The notes under the pieces are model-generated. The model had not been told where the DNA came from and ran no database searches. It worked only from the letters and a program-made list of their open reading frames with translations. The position numbers were made by a program, and so were the translations under genes. A DNA stretch of 64,000 bases from Curvibacter cyanobacteriorum (GTDB lineage: Bacteria; Pseudomonadota; Gammaproteobacteria; Burkholderiales; Burkholderiaceae_C): positions 620,001 to 684,000 of the forward strand of contig NZ_JAQSIP010000001.1 in NCBI RefSeq assembly GCF_028649475.1, read 5' to 3'. Each line of letters opens with the position of its first letter. The stretch's first letter is position 1. Shown here one piece after another: positions 31,732 to 40,929 of the stretch.

Positions 31732-33309
31732 TTACTTGGCCAGTCGGCTGACCTGCATCGCGGTGGTGCGGTCGCTGAGCAGCGGCACCACCTTCAGGCC
31801 TTTTTTGGCAGCCCAGATGTTTTGGTAGTGGAACAGCGGGATGGCGCCCACGTCGTCGGTGACCAGCTTGGCCGAGTGGCGCAGGATGGCTTCGCGGCGC
31901 TTGGCATCGAACTCCACGGTGGCCGCATCCAGGGCCTTGTCGACCGATTCATTGCTGTAGCGGCCCCAGTTCGAGGCGCCGCGGCCCCGCTTGGGGTCGG
32001 CGCTGGCGAACGCGTTGAGCAGGCCGTAGGCGGCTTCACCGGTGCCGTTGCCCCAGGCCAGCACGCTCACGGCGTACTCGTTCTTGTTGGCCTTGCCCGC
32101 ATAGACCGACCAGGGCACCACCTCGACCTGGGTCTTGACGCCGATGCGGGTCCAGAACTGGGCCACGGCCTGTGCGCTTTCGGGGGCCTGCGGGTAGCGG
32201 TCGCCTGGCACATGGATGCTGATCTTGAAGCCGTCCGGGAAGCCCGCCGCCGCCAGCAGCTTCTTGGCTTGCTCGGGGTCGTTCGGGATCTCGGGGATGT
32301 CGGGGTTGAAACCAAAGCTGCCCTTGGGCATCCATTGGTTGGCCACGGTCACCGTGCCTTGCAGGATGCGCTCGGCAATCGCTTTTCGGTTGATGGCCAG
32401 CGACAGTGCCTGGCGCACCCGCACGTCGAGCAGCGGGTTTTGCGCCAGGGGCTTGCCCGCGTTGTCGGTGATGAATTCATTGGGGCCGGCGCGGAAGCTC
32501 GGCTGCACCAGCAGCACGCGCAGGCCCGGGTAGGTGTAGACCGCCACGTTGGGGTTCTTGCGCAGCTTGTCCACATCGGTGACGGCGACCTTGTCGATCA
32601 CGTCCACATCGCCGGCCAGCAGGGCTGCGGTGCGGGCCGCGCCGTTGTTGATGAAGCGGTAGCTGACCTTGTCCCAGGCGGGCTTGGGGCCCCAGTACTG
32701 GGGGTTGCGCTCCATCACAGTGCGGTCTCCCGGGGTGTAGGACACCCATTTGTAGGGGCCCGTGCCGACCATGGCGCGGCCGGCGTTGTAGTCCTCGGTT
32801 TTGGACTTCTCACCGACCTGCTTGCTGACCACGTACACCGACGCGATCTCCAGCGGCAGCATGGGGTTGGGGGTGTTGGTCTTGATCACCACCGTGTGGG
32901 CGTCGCGTGCGGTGACCGACTCGACCGTGCGCAAGGCCCCGGTGTAGGACGCGACACTGCCCGGCACATTGCGGGCGCGCTGGAAGGAGAACACGATGTC
33001 GTCCGCCGTGAACGGCGTGCCATCCTGCCACTTGATGTCGGTGCGCAGCTTGAATTCCCAGGTGCGCTCGTCCAAGGACTTCCAGCTGCTGGCCAGCGCG
33101 GGTTCGAGCTTGCCGCCGTCACGCGAGTTGACGATGGAGTCCCAGAAGTGCAGGGCCAGCGAGCGGTCACCCGCGTGGTTGTTGAGCTGGGGGTCCAGCG
33201 AGCTCAGTGGGTCGGCAAAGGCAATCGACAGGTTCTGCGCTTGGGCCAGGCCGCCCAAGGCAGCGAGCAGGCCGGCGACCAGGGCCAGGCGGTGGTGGGG
33301 AACGTTCAT
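31732..33309 (-). CDS. Peptide-type ABC transporter substrate-binding protein
   Basis: 525 aa family 5 solute-binding protein. Signal peptide: MNVPHHRLALVAGLLAALGG ending AQA|QNLSIA. The family signature region includes WEFKLRTDIKWQDGTPFTAD and VSYTPGDRTVMERNPQYWGP. It binds the substrate in the periplasm for the permeases encoded by the upstream genes of the same operon. The family includes binders of peptides, nickel, opines and other compounds; the ligand is not predictable. It might belong to the KPN_01854-like group seen with CMD-domain proteins, which I recall but cannot verify. The start ATG is at the head of the signal peptide. Confidence 0.9.
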   Translation of the reverse strand: MNVPHHRLALVAGLLAALGGLAQAQNLSIAFADPLSSLDPQLNNHAGDRSLALHFWDSIVNSRDGGKLEPALASSWKSLDERTWEFKLRTDIKWQDGTPFTADDIVFSFQRARNVPGSVASYTGALRTVESVTARDAHTVVIKTNTPNPMLPLEIASVYVVSKQVGEKSKTEDYNAGRAMVGTGPYKWVSYTPGDRTVMERNPQYWGPKPAWDKVSYRFINNGAARTAALLAGDVDVIDKVAVTDVDKLRKNPNVAVYTYPGLRVLLVQPSFRAGPNEFITDNAGKPLAQNPLLDVRVRQALSLAINRKAIAERILQGTVTVANQWMPKGSFGFNPDIPEIPNDPEQAKKLLAAAGFPDGFKISIHVPGDRYPQAPESAQAVAQFWTRIGVKTQVEVVPWSVYAGKANKNEYAVSVLAWGNGTGEAAYGLLNAFASADPKRGRGASNWGRYSNESVDKALDAATVEFDAKRREAILRHSAKLVTDDVGAIPLFHYQNIWAAKKGLKVVPLLSDRTTAMQVSRLAK

Positions 33310-33373
33310 GAGGGCCTCTCGGGTGGGCAGTGTGGGAATCAGGTGGGTGGGGCAGATCAGTGCGCGGGCTGCG

Positions 33374-34414
33374 TCATGGCGCGTGGTGCAGGTGGCAGGC
33401 CACCGCGTGGCGCACCGCGATGCCGCGCAGCTGGGGCGCTTCTTCGCGGCAGCGGGCCTGGGCCTGCGGGCAGCGCGGGTGGAAGTGGCAGCCCGGGGGC
33501 GGTGCCAAGGGGCTGGGGATCTCGCCTTGCAGGGCCGAAAACCGGGTGCGGCGCTGGCCGATGCGCGGGATCTCGGCCAGCAGCGCCTGGGTGTAGGGGT
33601 GGGCCGGGTGGGCGAACAGCGCCTCGGCCGGCGCGCTCTCCACCACGCGGCCCAGGTACATCACCACCACGCGGTCGCACAGGTGGTGGATCACGCCGAG
33701 GTCGTGGCTGATGAACAGGTAGGCCAGGCCCAACTGGTCGCGCAGGTCCATGAACAGGTTGAGGATCTGGGCCTGGATCGACACGTCCAGCGCCGCCACG
33801 GCCTCGTCGCACACCAGCATCGCGGGTTGCACGGCCAATGCCCGTGCGATGCCGATGCGCTGGCGTTGCCCACCGCTGAACTGGTGTGGGTAGCGTTGCC
33901 GCAGGGCTGGGTCCAGCCCCGCACGCTGCAACTGGGCGCACACGTAGTCGTCCAGGCCCGCGGCGTCGGTCAGGCCGTGCAGGCGCGGCGCTTCGCCCAC
34001 GATGCGGTCCACGCGCAGGCGGGGGTTCAGGCTGGCGTTGGGGTCCTGGAACACCATCTGCACCCGCAGCCGGGCGGCTAGGCGCTCGACGGGCGTCAGG
34101 CTTTCCAGAGGCTTGCCCAGCACCTGCACGCTGCCGCCCGTCGGGGTCAGCAGGCCTGCCGCGATGCGGCCCAGGGTCGATTTGCCACAACCGGATTCGC
34201 CCACCACGCCCACGACTTCGCCCGCCTGCACGCTGAGGTCGACCCCGTCGACGGCCCGCGTGACCGGGGGCGGAGCGGCCTGGGTCACGCGCTGAAGCTG
34301 GCGACCCAGCCAGCCGCGCGGGGCGCGCAGGCCAAAGTGCTGCTGCACGCCGCGCAACTCGACCAGAGGCGCGGCGTTGTTCAAGGGGGCGGCAGGGGTG
34401 AGGACGGCGCTCAT
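33374..34414 (-). CDS. Dipeptide/oligopeptide ABC transporter ATPase, DppF-type
   Basis: 346 aa. Walker A GESGCGKST, signature FSGGQRQRIGIARALAV and Walker B MLVCDEAVAALDVS are all present. Walker B has Ala-Val where Pro-Thr/Thr-Ser is more common (DEAVAALD), a variation seen in functional members. The C-terminal oligopeptide-transporter domain carries the Cys-rich segment FHPRCPQAQARC, a likely Fe-S or metal site in this subfamily. It has an unusual insertion GLRAPRGWLGRQLQRVTQAA before the core, as in OppF/DppF proteins. Its start overlaps the DppD-type stop by 4 nt (ATGA). Confidence 0.92.
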   Translation of the reverse strand: MSAVLTPAAPLNNAAPLVELRGVQQHFGLRAPRGWLGRQLQRVTQAAPPPVTRAVDGVDLSVQAGEVVGVVGESGCGKSTLGRIAAGLLTPTGGSVQVLGKPLESLTPVERLAARLRVQMVFQDPNASLNPRLRVDRIVGEAPRLHGLTDAAGLDDYVCAQLQRAGLDPALRQRYPHQFSGGQRQRIGIARALAVQPAMLVCDEAVAALDVSIQAQILNLFMDLRDQLGLAYLFISHDLGVIHHLCDRVVVMYLGRVVESAPAEALFAHPAHPYTQALLAEIPRIGQRRTRFSALQGEIPSPLAPPPGCHFHPRCPQAQARCREEAPQLRGIAVRHAVACHLHHAP

Positions 34415-35412
34415 GCGGGGGCTCCCAGTGGGGCAGGGCCCGGGTGGTGGCAGCGCACCTGGTGCGCCGGGGCGTCGGTGCGCGGGTGGCTGATGTCGGG
34501 GCGGCTGTCGCAGGCCGCACTGGCCCGCGCACAGCGTGGTGCAAAAGCGCAGCCGCTGGGCATGTTCAGCAGGCTGGGCGCCATGCCGCTGATCTGGCGC
34601 AAGCGCGCACCGCGCTGGTTGGCGCTGGGCAGGCTGCCGATCAGGCCCTGGGTGTAGGGGTGCTGGGGGTGGTCCAGCACCTCGTCCACCGTGCCGTGCT
34701 CGACGATGCGGCCCGCGTACATGACGGCAATCTGGTCGGCCAGGCCCGCCACCACCGACAGGTCGTGGCTGATCCAGATCAGCGCGGTGCCTCGTTCGCG
34801 CACCAGGGCCTGCACCTCCGACAGGATCTGCGCCTGCAGGGTCACGTCCAGCGCGGTGGTGGGTTCGTCGGCAATGATCAGGTCGGGCCCGTGCAGCAGG
34901 GCGATGGCAATCGCCACGCGTTGCCGCATGCCGCCGGACAGTTGGTGCGGGTAGGCGCGCAGGCGTTCGTCCGGGCTGGGGATGCCCATGCTGGCCAGGG
35001 TGTCGCGGGCCAATTGGCGGGCTTCCTTGGTGCTGGCCGGGCGGTGGGCCTTGACGGCCTCGATCATCTGGGCGTCGATGCGCAGCACCGGGTTCAGCGT
35101 GGCCATGGGGTCCTGGAAAATCATGGCCAGGCGGTTGCCTTGCAGCGCGCGGCGTTCACGCGGGCTCAGCTGGCGCAGGTCCTGGCCCTGGAACAGCAGC
35201 TCCCCGCCCTCGACCCGGCCGGGTGGGTCCACCAGGCCCATGATCGAAAAGCCGGTCACCGACTTGCCTGAGCCCGACTCGCCAACCAGGCCCAGCACCT
35301 GGCCGCGGCGCAGGGTGAAGCTCAGGCCATCGACCACGGGCAGCACGCCCTCGCGGGTGTGGAAGCGGGTGTGCAGGTCGCGCACCTCGAGGGTGATGTC
35401 GGGGGCGGTCAT
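34411..35412 (-). CDS. Dipeptide/oligopeptide ABC transporter ATPase, DppD-type
   Basis: 333 aa. Walker [10 protein letters not shown], signature [19 protein letters not shown], Walker [14 protein letters not shown] and switch ISHD are intact. The C-terminal oligopeptide domain has [15 protein letters not shown] and a later Cys. The start is ATG 35412 ([17 protein letters not shown]); earlier in-frame sequence belongs to the permease gene in another frame. It pairs with the DppF-type ATPase and overlaps the permease gene by 4 nt. Confidence 0.92.
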   Translation of the reverse strand: MTAPDITLEVRDLHTRFHTREGVLPVVDGLSFTLRRGQVLGLVGESGSGKSVTGFSIMGLVDPPGRVEGGELLFQGQDLRQLSPRERRALQGNRLAMIFQDPMATLNPVLRIDAQMIEAVKAHRPASTKEARQLARDTLASMGIPSPDERLRAYPHQLSGGMRQRVAIAIALLHGPDLIIADEPTTALDVTLQAQILSEVQALVRERGTALIWISHDLSVVAGLADQIAVMYAGRIVEHGTVDEVLDHPQHPYTQGLIGSLPSANQRGARLRQISGMAPSLLNMPSGCAFAPRCARASAACDSRPDISHPRTDAPAHQVRCHHPGPAPLGAPA

Positions 35413-36365
35413 TTGCTCAGCCTCGGGTTCAGCACGTCGCGCAGTTGGTCGCCCACCAGGTTGATGGCGACGATGGTGGCCAGCAGGGCCAGGCCAGGGA
35501 AGACGCTGATCCAGTACTCGTTGGACAGCAGGTACTGGTAGCCGTTGGCGATCAGCAGGCCCAGCGAGGGCTCGGTGATCGGCACGCCCAGCCCCAGAAA
35601 GGACAGCGTGGCCTCCAGCGTGATGGCGCGCGCCACCTGCAGGGCGCCAATCACCAGCAGCGGTGGCAGGCAATTGGGCAGGATGTGGCCCAGCACGATG
35701 CGCGCGCGCGACAGGCCCAGGCCGCGCGCGGCCTCGACGTATTCGCGGCGGGTTTCGACCAGCGCCTGGCCGCGCGCGGTGCGGGCGTAATAGGCCCATT
35801 CGAGCAGCACCAGGGTCAGCATCACATTGCCCACACCCTTGCCCAGGTAGGCCAGGATCATCAACGCCATCAGGATGCTGGGAAAAGACAGCAGCAGGTC
35901 GACCAGGCGCATCAGCAATGCGTCCACCCGGCCGCCCGCGTACGCGGCCAGCAGGCCGAGCAAGGTGCCCAGCACGGCCGCCACCGCTGCCGAGCCCACC
36001 CCCACCAGCAAGCTGATGCGCAGGCCGTAGACGATGGCCGAGTACAGGTCGCGTCCCTGGCCGTCGGTGCCCAGCCAGTAGGTGTACTGGTCGCTGCCCT
36101 GGCGGCTGCCGGGCGGCAGGCGCGCGTCCAGCACGTCGAGCTGCATCAGGTCATAGGGGTTCTGGGGGGTGATCCACGGCGCGGCCAGGGCCAGCAGCAA
36201 CACCGCCAGCAGCACCAGCAGGCCGCCCAGCGCCACGCGCGAGCGCACAAATTCGGCGCCCAGGCGCCACCACAGGGGGCGGTCTTCGCGGCCGCGTGGG
36301 GGGGCCGCAGTCGCCGAGGGCGGGGTGCCGAGGGGCACCTTGATCGGGGGGCGGGGGGCGCTCAT
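35409..36365 (-). CDS. Peptide-type ABC transporter permease, DppC-type
   Basis: 318 aa inner-membrane permease. A Pro-rich cytoplasmic N-terminus precedes the first helix (VALGGLLVLLAVLLLALAA). The GTDGQGRDLYSAIVYGLRIS motif opens the permease core, and the EAA loop is VEAARGLGLSRARIVLGHIL. The end [13 protein letters not shown] is typical. ATG 36365 overlaps the DppB-type stop by 4 nt. It forms the channel with the DppB-type protein. Confidence 0.92.
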   Translation of the reverse strand: MSAPRPPIKVPLGTPPSATAAPPRGREDRPLWWRLGAEFVRSRVALGGLLVLLAVLLLALAAPWITPQNPYDLMQLDVLDARLPPGSRQGSDQYTYWLGTDGQGRDLYSAIVYGLRISLLVGVGSAAVAAVLGTLLGLLAAYAGGRVDALLMRLVDLLLSFPSILMALMILAYLGKGVGNVMLTLVLLEWAYYARTARGQALVETRREYVEAARGLGLSRARIVLGHILPNCLPPLLVIGALQVARAITLEATLSFLGLGVPITEPSLGLLIANGYQYLLSNEYWISVFPGLALLATIVAINLVGDQLRDVLNPRLSK

Positions 36366-37336
36366 GCGGCCCCCTCCAGCCGCACGCGCGGGTCCAGCCA
36401 TTTGTAGAGCACGTCCACCACCAGGTTCAGGGTGACAAAAATCAGCACCACCACCATCAGGTAGGCCACCACCACCGGGCGGTCCAGGGCGTTGATGCTG
36501 TCCAGGATCAGCTTGCCAGCACCGGGCCAGGCAAAAATGCTTTCGGTCACCACCGCGTAGGCAATGGTCGAGCCCAGCTCCAGGCCGAGCACGGTGACCA
36601 GCGGAATCAAGGTGTTGCGCAGCACATGCACCAACAGCACCCGCGCCGGCGACAGGCCCTTGGCACGCGCGAACTTCACAAAGTCTTGCGGCATCACCTC
36701 GCGCACGCCGGCCCGCGTGAGGCGCAGCACCAGCGAGATCTTGAACAAGGCCAGGTTGAACGCGGGCAGCAGCAGGTGTTGCCAGCCATCCAGGGTCAAC
36801 CAGGACCAGGCCACGCCGCCCACCGTCACGGTGGCGCCGCGTCCACTGGCGGGCAGCCAGCCCAGATGCACACTGAACAACATGATCAGCATCAGCGCGA
36901 CCCAGAAAGCCGGCAGCGAGAAGCCCAGGATCGACCCGGCCATCAGGGCCTTGGACGCGGGGTGCTCAGGCCACATGCCGGCCACCAGTCCCAGCGGCAC
37001 GCCCAGCAGCACCGCCATCAGCAATGCGATCACGGCCAGCTCCACCGTGGCGGGCAGGCGTTGCAGGATCAGGTGGATGGCTTCTTCCTGGTAGACAAAG
37101 CTGCGGCCCAGCTGCCCGTGCACCGCGCCGTCGAGGAAGGCCAGGTACTGGCGCCACAGGGGTTGGTCCAGCCCGAGCCGGGCGATGGCCTCCAGCCGCT
37201 CCTGCTGGTTCAGGTCGTCACCGATCAGGATGTCGATCGGGTTGCCGATGGCGTGCATGCCGACGAAGACGATCACCGTCATCAGCAGCACCACCCCCGC
37301 GGCCTGGGCCAGGCGGCGCAGGAACCAGAGCGTCAT
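36362..37336 (-). CDS. Peptide-type ABC transporter permease, DppB-type
   Basis: 324 aa permease. It begins MTLWFLRRLAQAAGVVLLMT (first helix), then GNPIDILIGDDLNQQ, a loop typical of this class. The EAA loop is VKFARAKGLSPARVLLVHVL. The C-terminus DVLYKWLDPRVRLE is the family end. ATG 37336 lies inside the last codons of the monooxygenase gene (4-nt overlap), so the whole set from monooxygenase to ATPases is translationally coupled. Confidence 0.92.
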   Translation of the reverse strand: MTLWFLRRLAQAAGVVLLMTVIVFVGMHAIGNPIDILIGDDLNQQERLEAIARLGLDQPLWRQYLAFLDGAVHGQLGRSFVYQEEAIHLILQRLPATVELAVIALLMAVLLGVPLGLVAGMWPEHPASKALMAGSILGFSLPAFWVALMLIMLFSVHLGWLPASGRGATVTVGGVAWSWLTLDGWQHLLLPAFNLALFKISLVLRLTRAGVREVMPQDFVKFARAKGLSPARVLLVHVLRNTLIPLVTVLGLELGSTIAYAVVTESIFAWPGAGKLILDSINALDRPVVVAYLMVVVLIFVTLNLVVDVLYKWLDPRVRLEGAA

Positions 37337-38820
37337 GCCGCGACCTGCGTTGCGTCGGTGGCCGCTTCCTCGTAGGCCGGGAAGCTCGCAGGCGTCCATT
37401 CCTCGCCGTCCAGTTCGGGGTCGGCGTAACGCTCCATGGCGGCAAAGTGCAGGGCGGCGTCCTCTTTGAGCAGTTCGGCGGCCAGGCCACGGGCCAGGCG
37501 CTGGGCGCCATCGCTGATTTGCGGAATGTCGCCTGCGCCCGCACCTTGGGACAAGGCCGCGGCGTAGCAGAAGCAATGCACGCGCTCCAGACCGGGCAGC
37601 GCGCCCGGGGTCTTGGGCTGGAACTCGAACAGCGGGCCCAGGTCGGGCGATTGGTCGAGCTCGGCGTCCTCGAGGCCTGCGGGCGCCTGGTAACGGTCAC
37701 TCCATTGGCGCACATGCGGGGCGATGGCCGCGAACTCGGGGCGCAGGGCCCAGTTGGTGCGGAAGCCGGTGCTGAACAGCACCACATCCGCCGCCAGCGG
37801 GCCCTTGCCGGTGTCCAGCTTCAGCGCGCCGTCGGCGCGCACCTCGGCGCCCTTCACCGGCGTGCCCAGGTGGAAATGGGCATTGGCATGGCGCGAAACC
37901 CGCAGCGTGCTGCCGTGCGGCGGCGGCACCTGCTGCACATTGATGTAGTGGCGGAAGCGCCATTTCCATTCGTCGGGCAGGCTGGGGTAGCCGTGGATCA
38001 TGCCGGGGTGGCCCGCGCCCTTGCCCTTGTTGATGCGCGGCAGGTCGGTGCGGCGGATCAGCAGGTCGACGCGCTGGGCACCGTGTTCCAGTGCGGTGGC
38101 GGCGGCGTCCATGGCCGACGAGCCCCCGCCCACCACGGCCACGCGCAGGCCGCGCAGGCTTTCGCCGTCCCACACATCCGAAGAATGGTGCCAGCGATCA
38201 CGCGGCAACTGGTGCGCCCAGTCTGGTACCCAGGCGCCGCCCAGGCCGTCGCGCCCCGTGGCCAGCACCACGTGGCGGGCGCGCACCGTCAGCGCCTGGG
38301 CTGGCGACGCGGCCTCGTTGAGCAAGGCCAGCGTCACGGTGCCATCGGGCTGGGGCAGCACGGCCTTGACTCGGTGCTGGTTCTGCACGTCCAGGTCCAG
38401 CACCTGCCGGTACCAGCGCAGGTAGTCGGCCCACTGCAGGCGCGGGATCTTGTCCAGCGCGTCCCAGGCGGCCAGGCCGAACTGGGCCTCGAACCAGGCG
38501 CGGAAGGTCAGGCTCGCGAGGCCCAGAGCGGGCCCGGTCAGCTCTTTGGGCGAACGCAGGGTTTCCATGCGCGCGGTGGTGGCCCAGGGGCCTTCATAGC
38601 CCGCCGGGGCCTGGTCGTAAATGCGGTTGCGCACCCCCAGGTGGCGCAGCGAGGCTGACAGGGCCAGCCCCGCCATGCCGCCGCCAATGATCGCCACATC
38701 GAGCACGGCCGGGTCGTGTTGGGGCACCCAGGGTTTGGCAGGCAGGCACAGCCATTGCAAATCCTGTTGAAGGCGGGCTTCCAGGGCCGACAGGCCGGTG
38801 GGGGAGGGGGCGGTGCTCAT
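37333..38820 (-). CDS. Flavin-containing monooxygenase-like FAD/NAD(P)-binding protein
   Basis: 495 aa with two dinucleotide-binding motifs: FAD site VAIIGGGMAGLALSASLRHL (about residues 43-62) and NADP site RVAVVGGGSSAMDAAATAL. Between them, RDRWHHSSDVWDG resembles the FMO/Baeyer-Villiger fingerprint (F-x-G-x3-H-S-S). HVVLATGRDGLGGAWVP is the mid-protein flavin segment. It has no signal peptide. It should oxidise a small molecule with NADPH and O2, N- or S-hydroxylation or Baeyer-Villiger oxidation being the class options. ATG 38820 is preferred; a start eight codons upstream would overlap the LysR stop. It stands second in the nine-gene operon. Confidence 0.87.
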   Translation of the reverse strand: MSTAPSPTGLSALEARLQQDLQWLCLPAKPWVPQHDPAVLDVAIIGGGMAGLALSASLRHLGVRNRIYDQAPAGYEGPWATTARMETLRSPKELTGPALGLASLTFRAWFEAQFGLAAWDALDKIPRLQWADYLRWYRQVLDLDVQNQHRVKAVLPQPDGTVTLALLNEAASPAQALTVRARHVVLATGRDGLGGAWVPDWAHQLPRDRWHHSSDVWDGESLRGLRVAVVGGGSSAMDAAATALEHGAQRVDLLIRRTDLPRINKGKGAGHPGMIHGYPSLPDEWKWRFRHYINVQQVPPPHGSTLRVSRHANAHFHLGTPVKGAEVRADGALKLDTGKGPLAADVVLFSTGFRTNWALRPEFAAIAPHVRQWSDRYQAPAGLEDAELDQSPDLGPLFEFQPKTPGALPGLERVHCFCYAAALSQGAGAGDIPQISDGAQRLARGLAAELLKEDAALHFAAMERYADPELDGEEWTPASFPAYEEAATDATQVAA

Positions 38821-38840
38821 GGCTTGAACCTTTGTCGCAG

Positions 38841-39821
38841 TCAAATAGAAGAAGCAGGGGGCTGGGGCACCCGCCCGTGGGCGGCGTCCAGCAAATGGGT
38901 GTGGGTGCTCGGGGCGTGTTCGACGAAGCCCGGCAGCTGGCGGGCCTGCTGCAGCAGCGCCTGGGCCAGGGCCTCGACACGCTGCTCCAGCGCGGGGTTG
39001 CGGGGCCGCGCCTGCAGGGTGATGACGCCAAAGAAAAACAGCACCTCGGTGTCCAGCGGGCGGGTCACCAGATCCGGTGCGGGCAGGCTCAGGGGCGTCA
39101 GGGGTTCCAGCACGGCCACCCCCAGACCCGCCCGCACCAGGGCTTGGGCGTTCACCGAGGAATTGGTCTCGATCAGGGCCGACTGCTGCCGCGACGGCAG
39201 GGCGTGCTCCAGCCGGTGGCGCAGTCGGTAGGGGTTGTTGAGGGTGATCAGTCGGCGCTCCGCCAGGGCCTGTGAGGACAGCACCGACTGCTGGGCCAGC
39301 GGGTCATCGGCGCGCAGCACGGCCACACAGGGCACCTGACCGATCCAGTGCACCTGCAGGCCCCGGTGCTCGAGCGGCAGGCTGCACAGGCCCAGATCGG
39401 CGGCGCCGCTGAGCACGGCTTGCATCACCTGCTCGGGGGAGGTGCTGCGCAGTTGCAGCGGCCCCGGTCCTTGTTGGGATTCCAGGCTGGCCAGCGCAGC
39501 GGGCAGCAAACCCAGGGCCAAGGCCGAGGTGGCCACCACGTCGAGGCTGGGGACGTCGCGGCGCGCAATCTGGCGCGCCCGTTCACTGACCAGGCGCAGG
39601 CTGGCCAGCGCACGCTCGACCTCCTCGCGCAGGCCAAAACCGTGCTCAGTGGGCGTGACCCGCGGGCCATGGCGCTGGAACAAGGGGTGGCCGATTTCGG
39701 CCTCCAGCTCCTGGATGAGCCGCGTCACGGCGGGCTGGGACCGCTCCAGCAGGCGGGCAGCCCCCGTGATGCTGCCACTGGTCATGACCGCAGAGAAGGC
39801 TTCGAGGTGGCGGGTTTCCAT
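38841..39821 (-). CDS. LysR-family regulator, first gene of the nine-gene transport/oxidation operon
   Basis: 326 aa. HTH region METRHLEAFSAVMTSGSITG, then AARLLERSQPAVTRLIQELE. The effector domain starts at about residue 92 (SLDVVATSALALGLLPAALA). Ligand-pocket segments include TLNNPYRLRHRLEHALPS. Unlike most LysR genes it is not divergent from its target: it sits 20 nt upstream of the monooxygenase gene on the same strand and is probably co-transcribed, giving autogenous control. An AT-rich stretch (39822-39870, e.g. TATCAAATAATTTATATCA) upstream should hold the operon promoter. Confidence 0.92.
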   Translation of the reverse strand: METRHLEAFSAVMTSGSITGAARLLERSQPAVTRLIQELEAEIGHPLFQRHGPRVTPTEHGFGLREEVERALASLRLVSERARQIARRDVPSLDVVATSALALGLLPAALASLESQQGPGPLQLRSTSPEQVMQAVLSGAADLGLCSLPLEHRGLQVHWIGQVPCVAVLRADDPLAQQSVLSSQALAERRLITLNNPYRLRHRLEHALPSRQQSALIETNSSVNAQALVRAGLGVAVLEPLTPLSLPAPDLVTRPLDTEVLFFFGVITLQARPRNPALEQRVEALAQALLQQARQLPGFVEHAPSTHTHLLDAAHGRVPQPPASSI

Positions 39822-39875
39822 ATCAAATAATTTATATCACACATGCAATGCAGATCAATATTCGATAAATGAATG
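39822..39875 (-). promoter_or_regulatory. AT-rich putative promoter of the nine-gene operon
   Basis: Directly upstream of the LysR start the sequence turns strongly AT-rich for about 50 bp (AAATAATTTATAT, then AATATTCGATAAATGAAT), in sharp contrast to the surrounding GC-rich DNA. The rest of the gap to 40094 shows no gene; a GC-rich imperfect hairpin (GGGCAGGGGCTGCCC, 39980s) lies within it. No exact -35/-10 pair is assigned. Confidence 0.4.
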
Positions 39876-40094
39876 ATGAAGTTCAGAATCCGAGGCCGCG
39901 TTCGGGCCGTTGGGCCGCCAGGCGCGCCGGTCAAGGCAACAAAAACCTTCAGGTGCTACGAATTGAATCGGGCCCGCGCCGGGCAGGGGCTGCCCTGCTG
40001 GGGGACGCTGGCAGGCTGAGCACAGCTGCTTACAGCGCGTTGCCTGGGCGGCTCGCGGGGCCGCGATAAACAAGGCCCCAACACCACCGAGTTC

Positions 40095-40676
40095 ATGACC
40101 ATGCGCCACACCCCTTCCGTCCTTCATTGCGCTTTGCTGTTCGCGGCCCTGGCCGCCCCGCTGGGCGCCCAGGCCCAATCGGCCCAGGCCCGCTACCGCC
40201 AGGACCTGCAGATCTGCGATCAGGAGTCGACCCCTGAGAGCCGGATGCAGTGCAACCGCGACGCCACCGCCACCTACGACCGGGCCCGTGGCCTGCCTGC
40301 GGCCGCACCCCTGCCCCCACCGGCCCCGCGCGCTCAAACGCTGTGCGAGGGCTGCGGCACCGTGGCCGCCGTCAACGAAGAAGAACGTGAAGGCCACGCG
40401 GGGGCCTTGGGCACCATCGCGGGCGGCGTGATCGGCGCCGCCATCGGGCACCAGATCGGCGGCGGCTTTGGCAAACAACTGGCCACCGTGGCGGGCGCGG
40501 CCGGGGGCGTCTATGGGGGCCGGGCCCTCGAAGAACGGGCGGGCCGCCATGTGGTCTGGGTCGTGACGGTGGAGTACCCCGGCGGCATGACCCAGAACTA
40601 CGACTTCCCGGCCAACCCGAACTTCCGCGTCGGCCAGATGGTGCGGCGTTCGGGCGAATCCGTCACGCTGCCATGA
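40095..40676 (+). CDS. Glycine-zipper 2TM domain envelope protein
   Basis: 193 aa. Signal peptide: TPSVLHCALLFAALAAPLGA ending AQA|QSAQ. A charged region (residues 30-60) with four Cys in the protein is followed by a Pro-rich linker and the glycine-zipper (LGTIAGGVIGAAIGHQIGGG, then FGKQLATVAGAAGGVYGG). The C-terminal domain (HVVWVVTVEYPGGMTQNYDF) resembles the SlyB/17-kDa antigen-type proteins of the outer envelope. Such proteins sit in or near the outer membrane; function here is unknown. It is a single gene, 253 bp before smc. Confidence 0.82.
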   Translation: MTMRHTPSVLHCALLFAALAAPLGAQAQSAQARYRQDLQICDQESTPESRMQCNRDATATYDRARGLPAAAPLPPPAPRAQTLCEGCGTVAAVNEEEREGHAGALGTIAGGVIGAAIGHQIGGGFGKQLATVAGAAGGVYGGRALEERAGRHVVWVVTVEYPGGMTQNYDFPANPNFRVGQMVRRSGESVTLP

Positions 40677-40929
40677 CCCGCGCGATGGCCTGGGGGCCGC
40701 CAGGCCGCCGGTCGGTCGCCGCCCCCGCCATGGGGCGCTGGGAGCACCCCTGGGCCCGCGTGGGCGCGGGTGGCGGCTGCCAGGGCCCGCGGCCTGGTGA
40801 AGCAGGGCAGCGGGCTCGGGTAACATCGTGCCCCGCGGATCGTCCGGACCGCTGCCTTCGCCCATGGCGGGTTGGAGGCCCTCAAGCTGACAGCGGCGAT
40901 GCCCCGCTGCAGCCCGAACAGGGTTTGAC

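Noticed and set aside
31048-33711. 887-codon plus-strand open frame opposite the binding-protein and BAAT genes
   Set aside because: No recognisable domain; the minus-strand genes have clear signal peptide and catalytic motifs.
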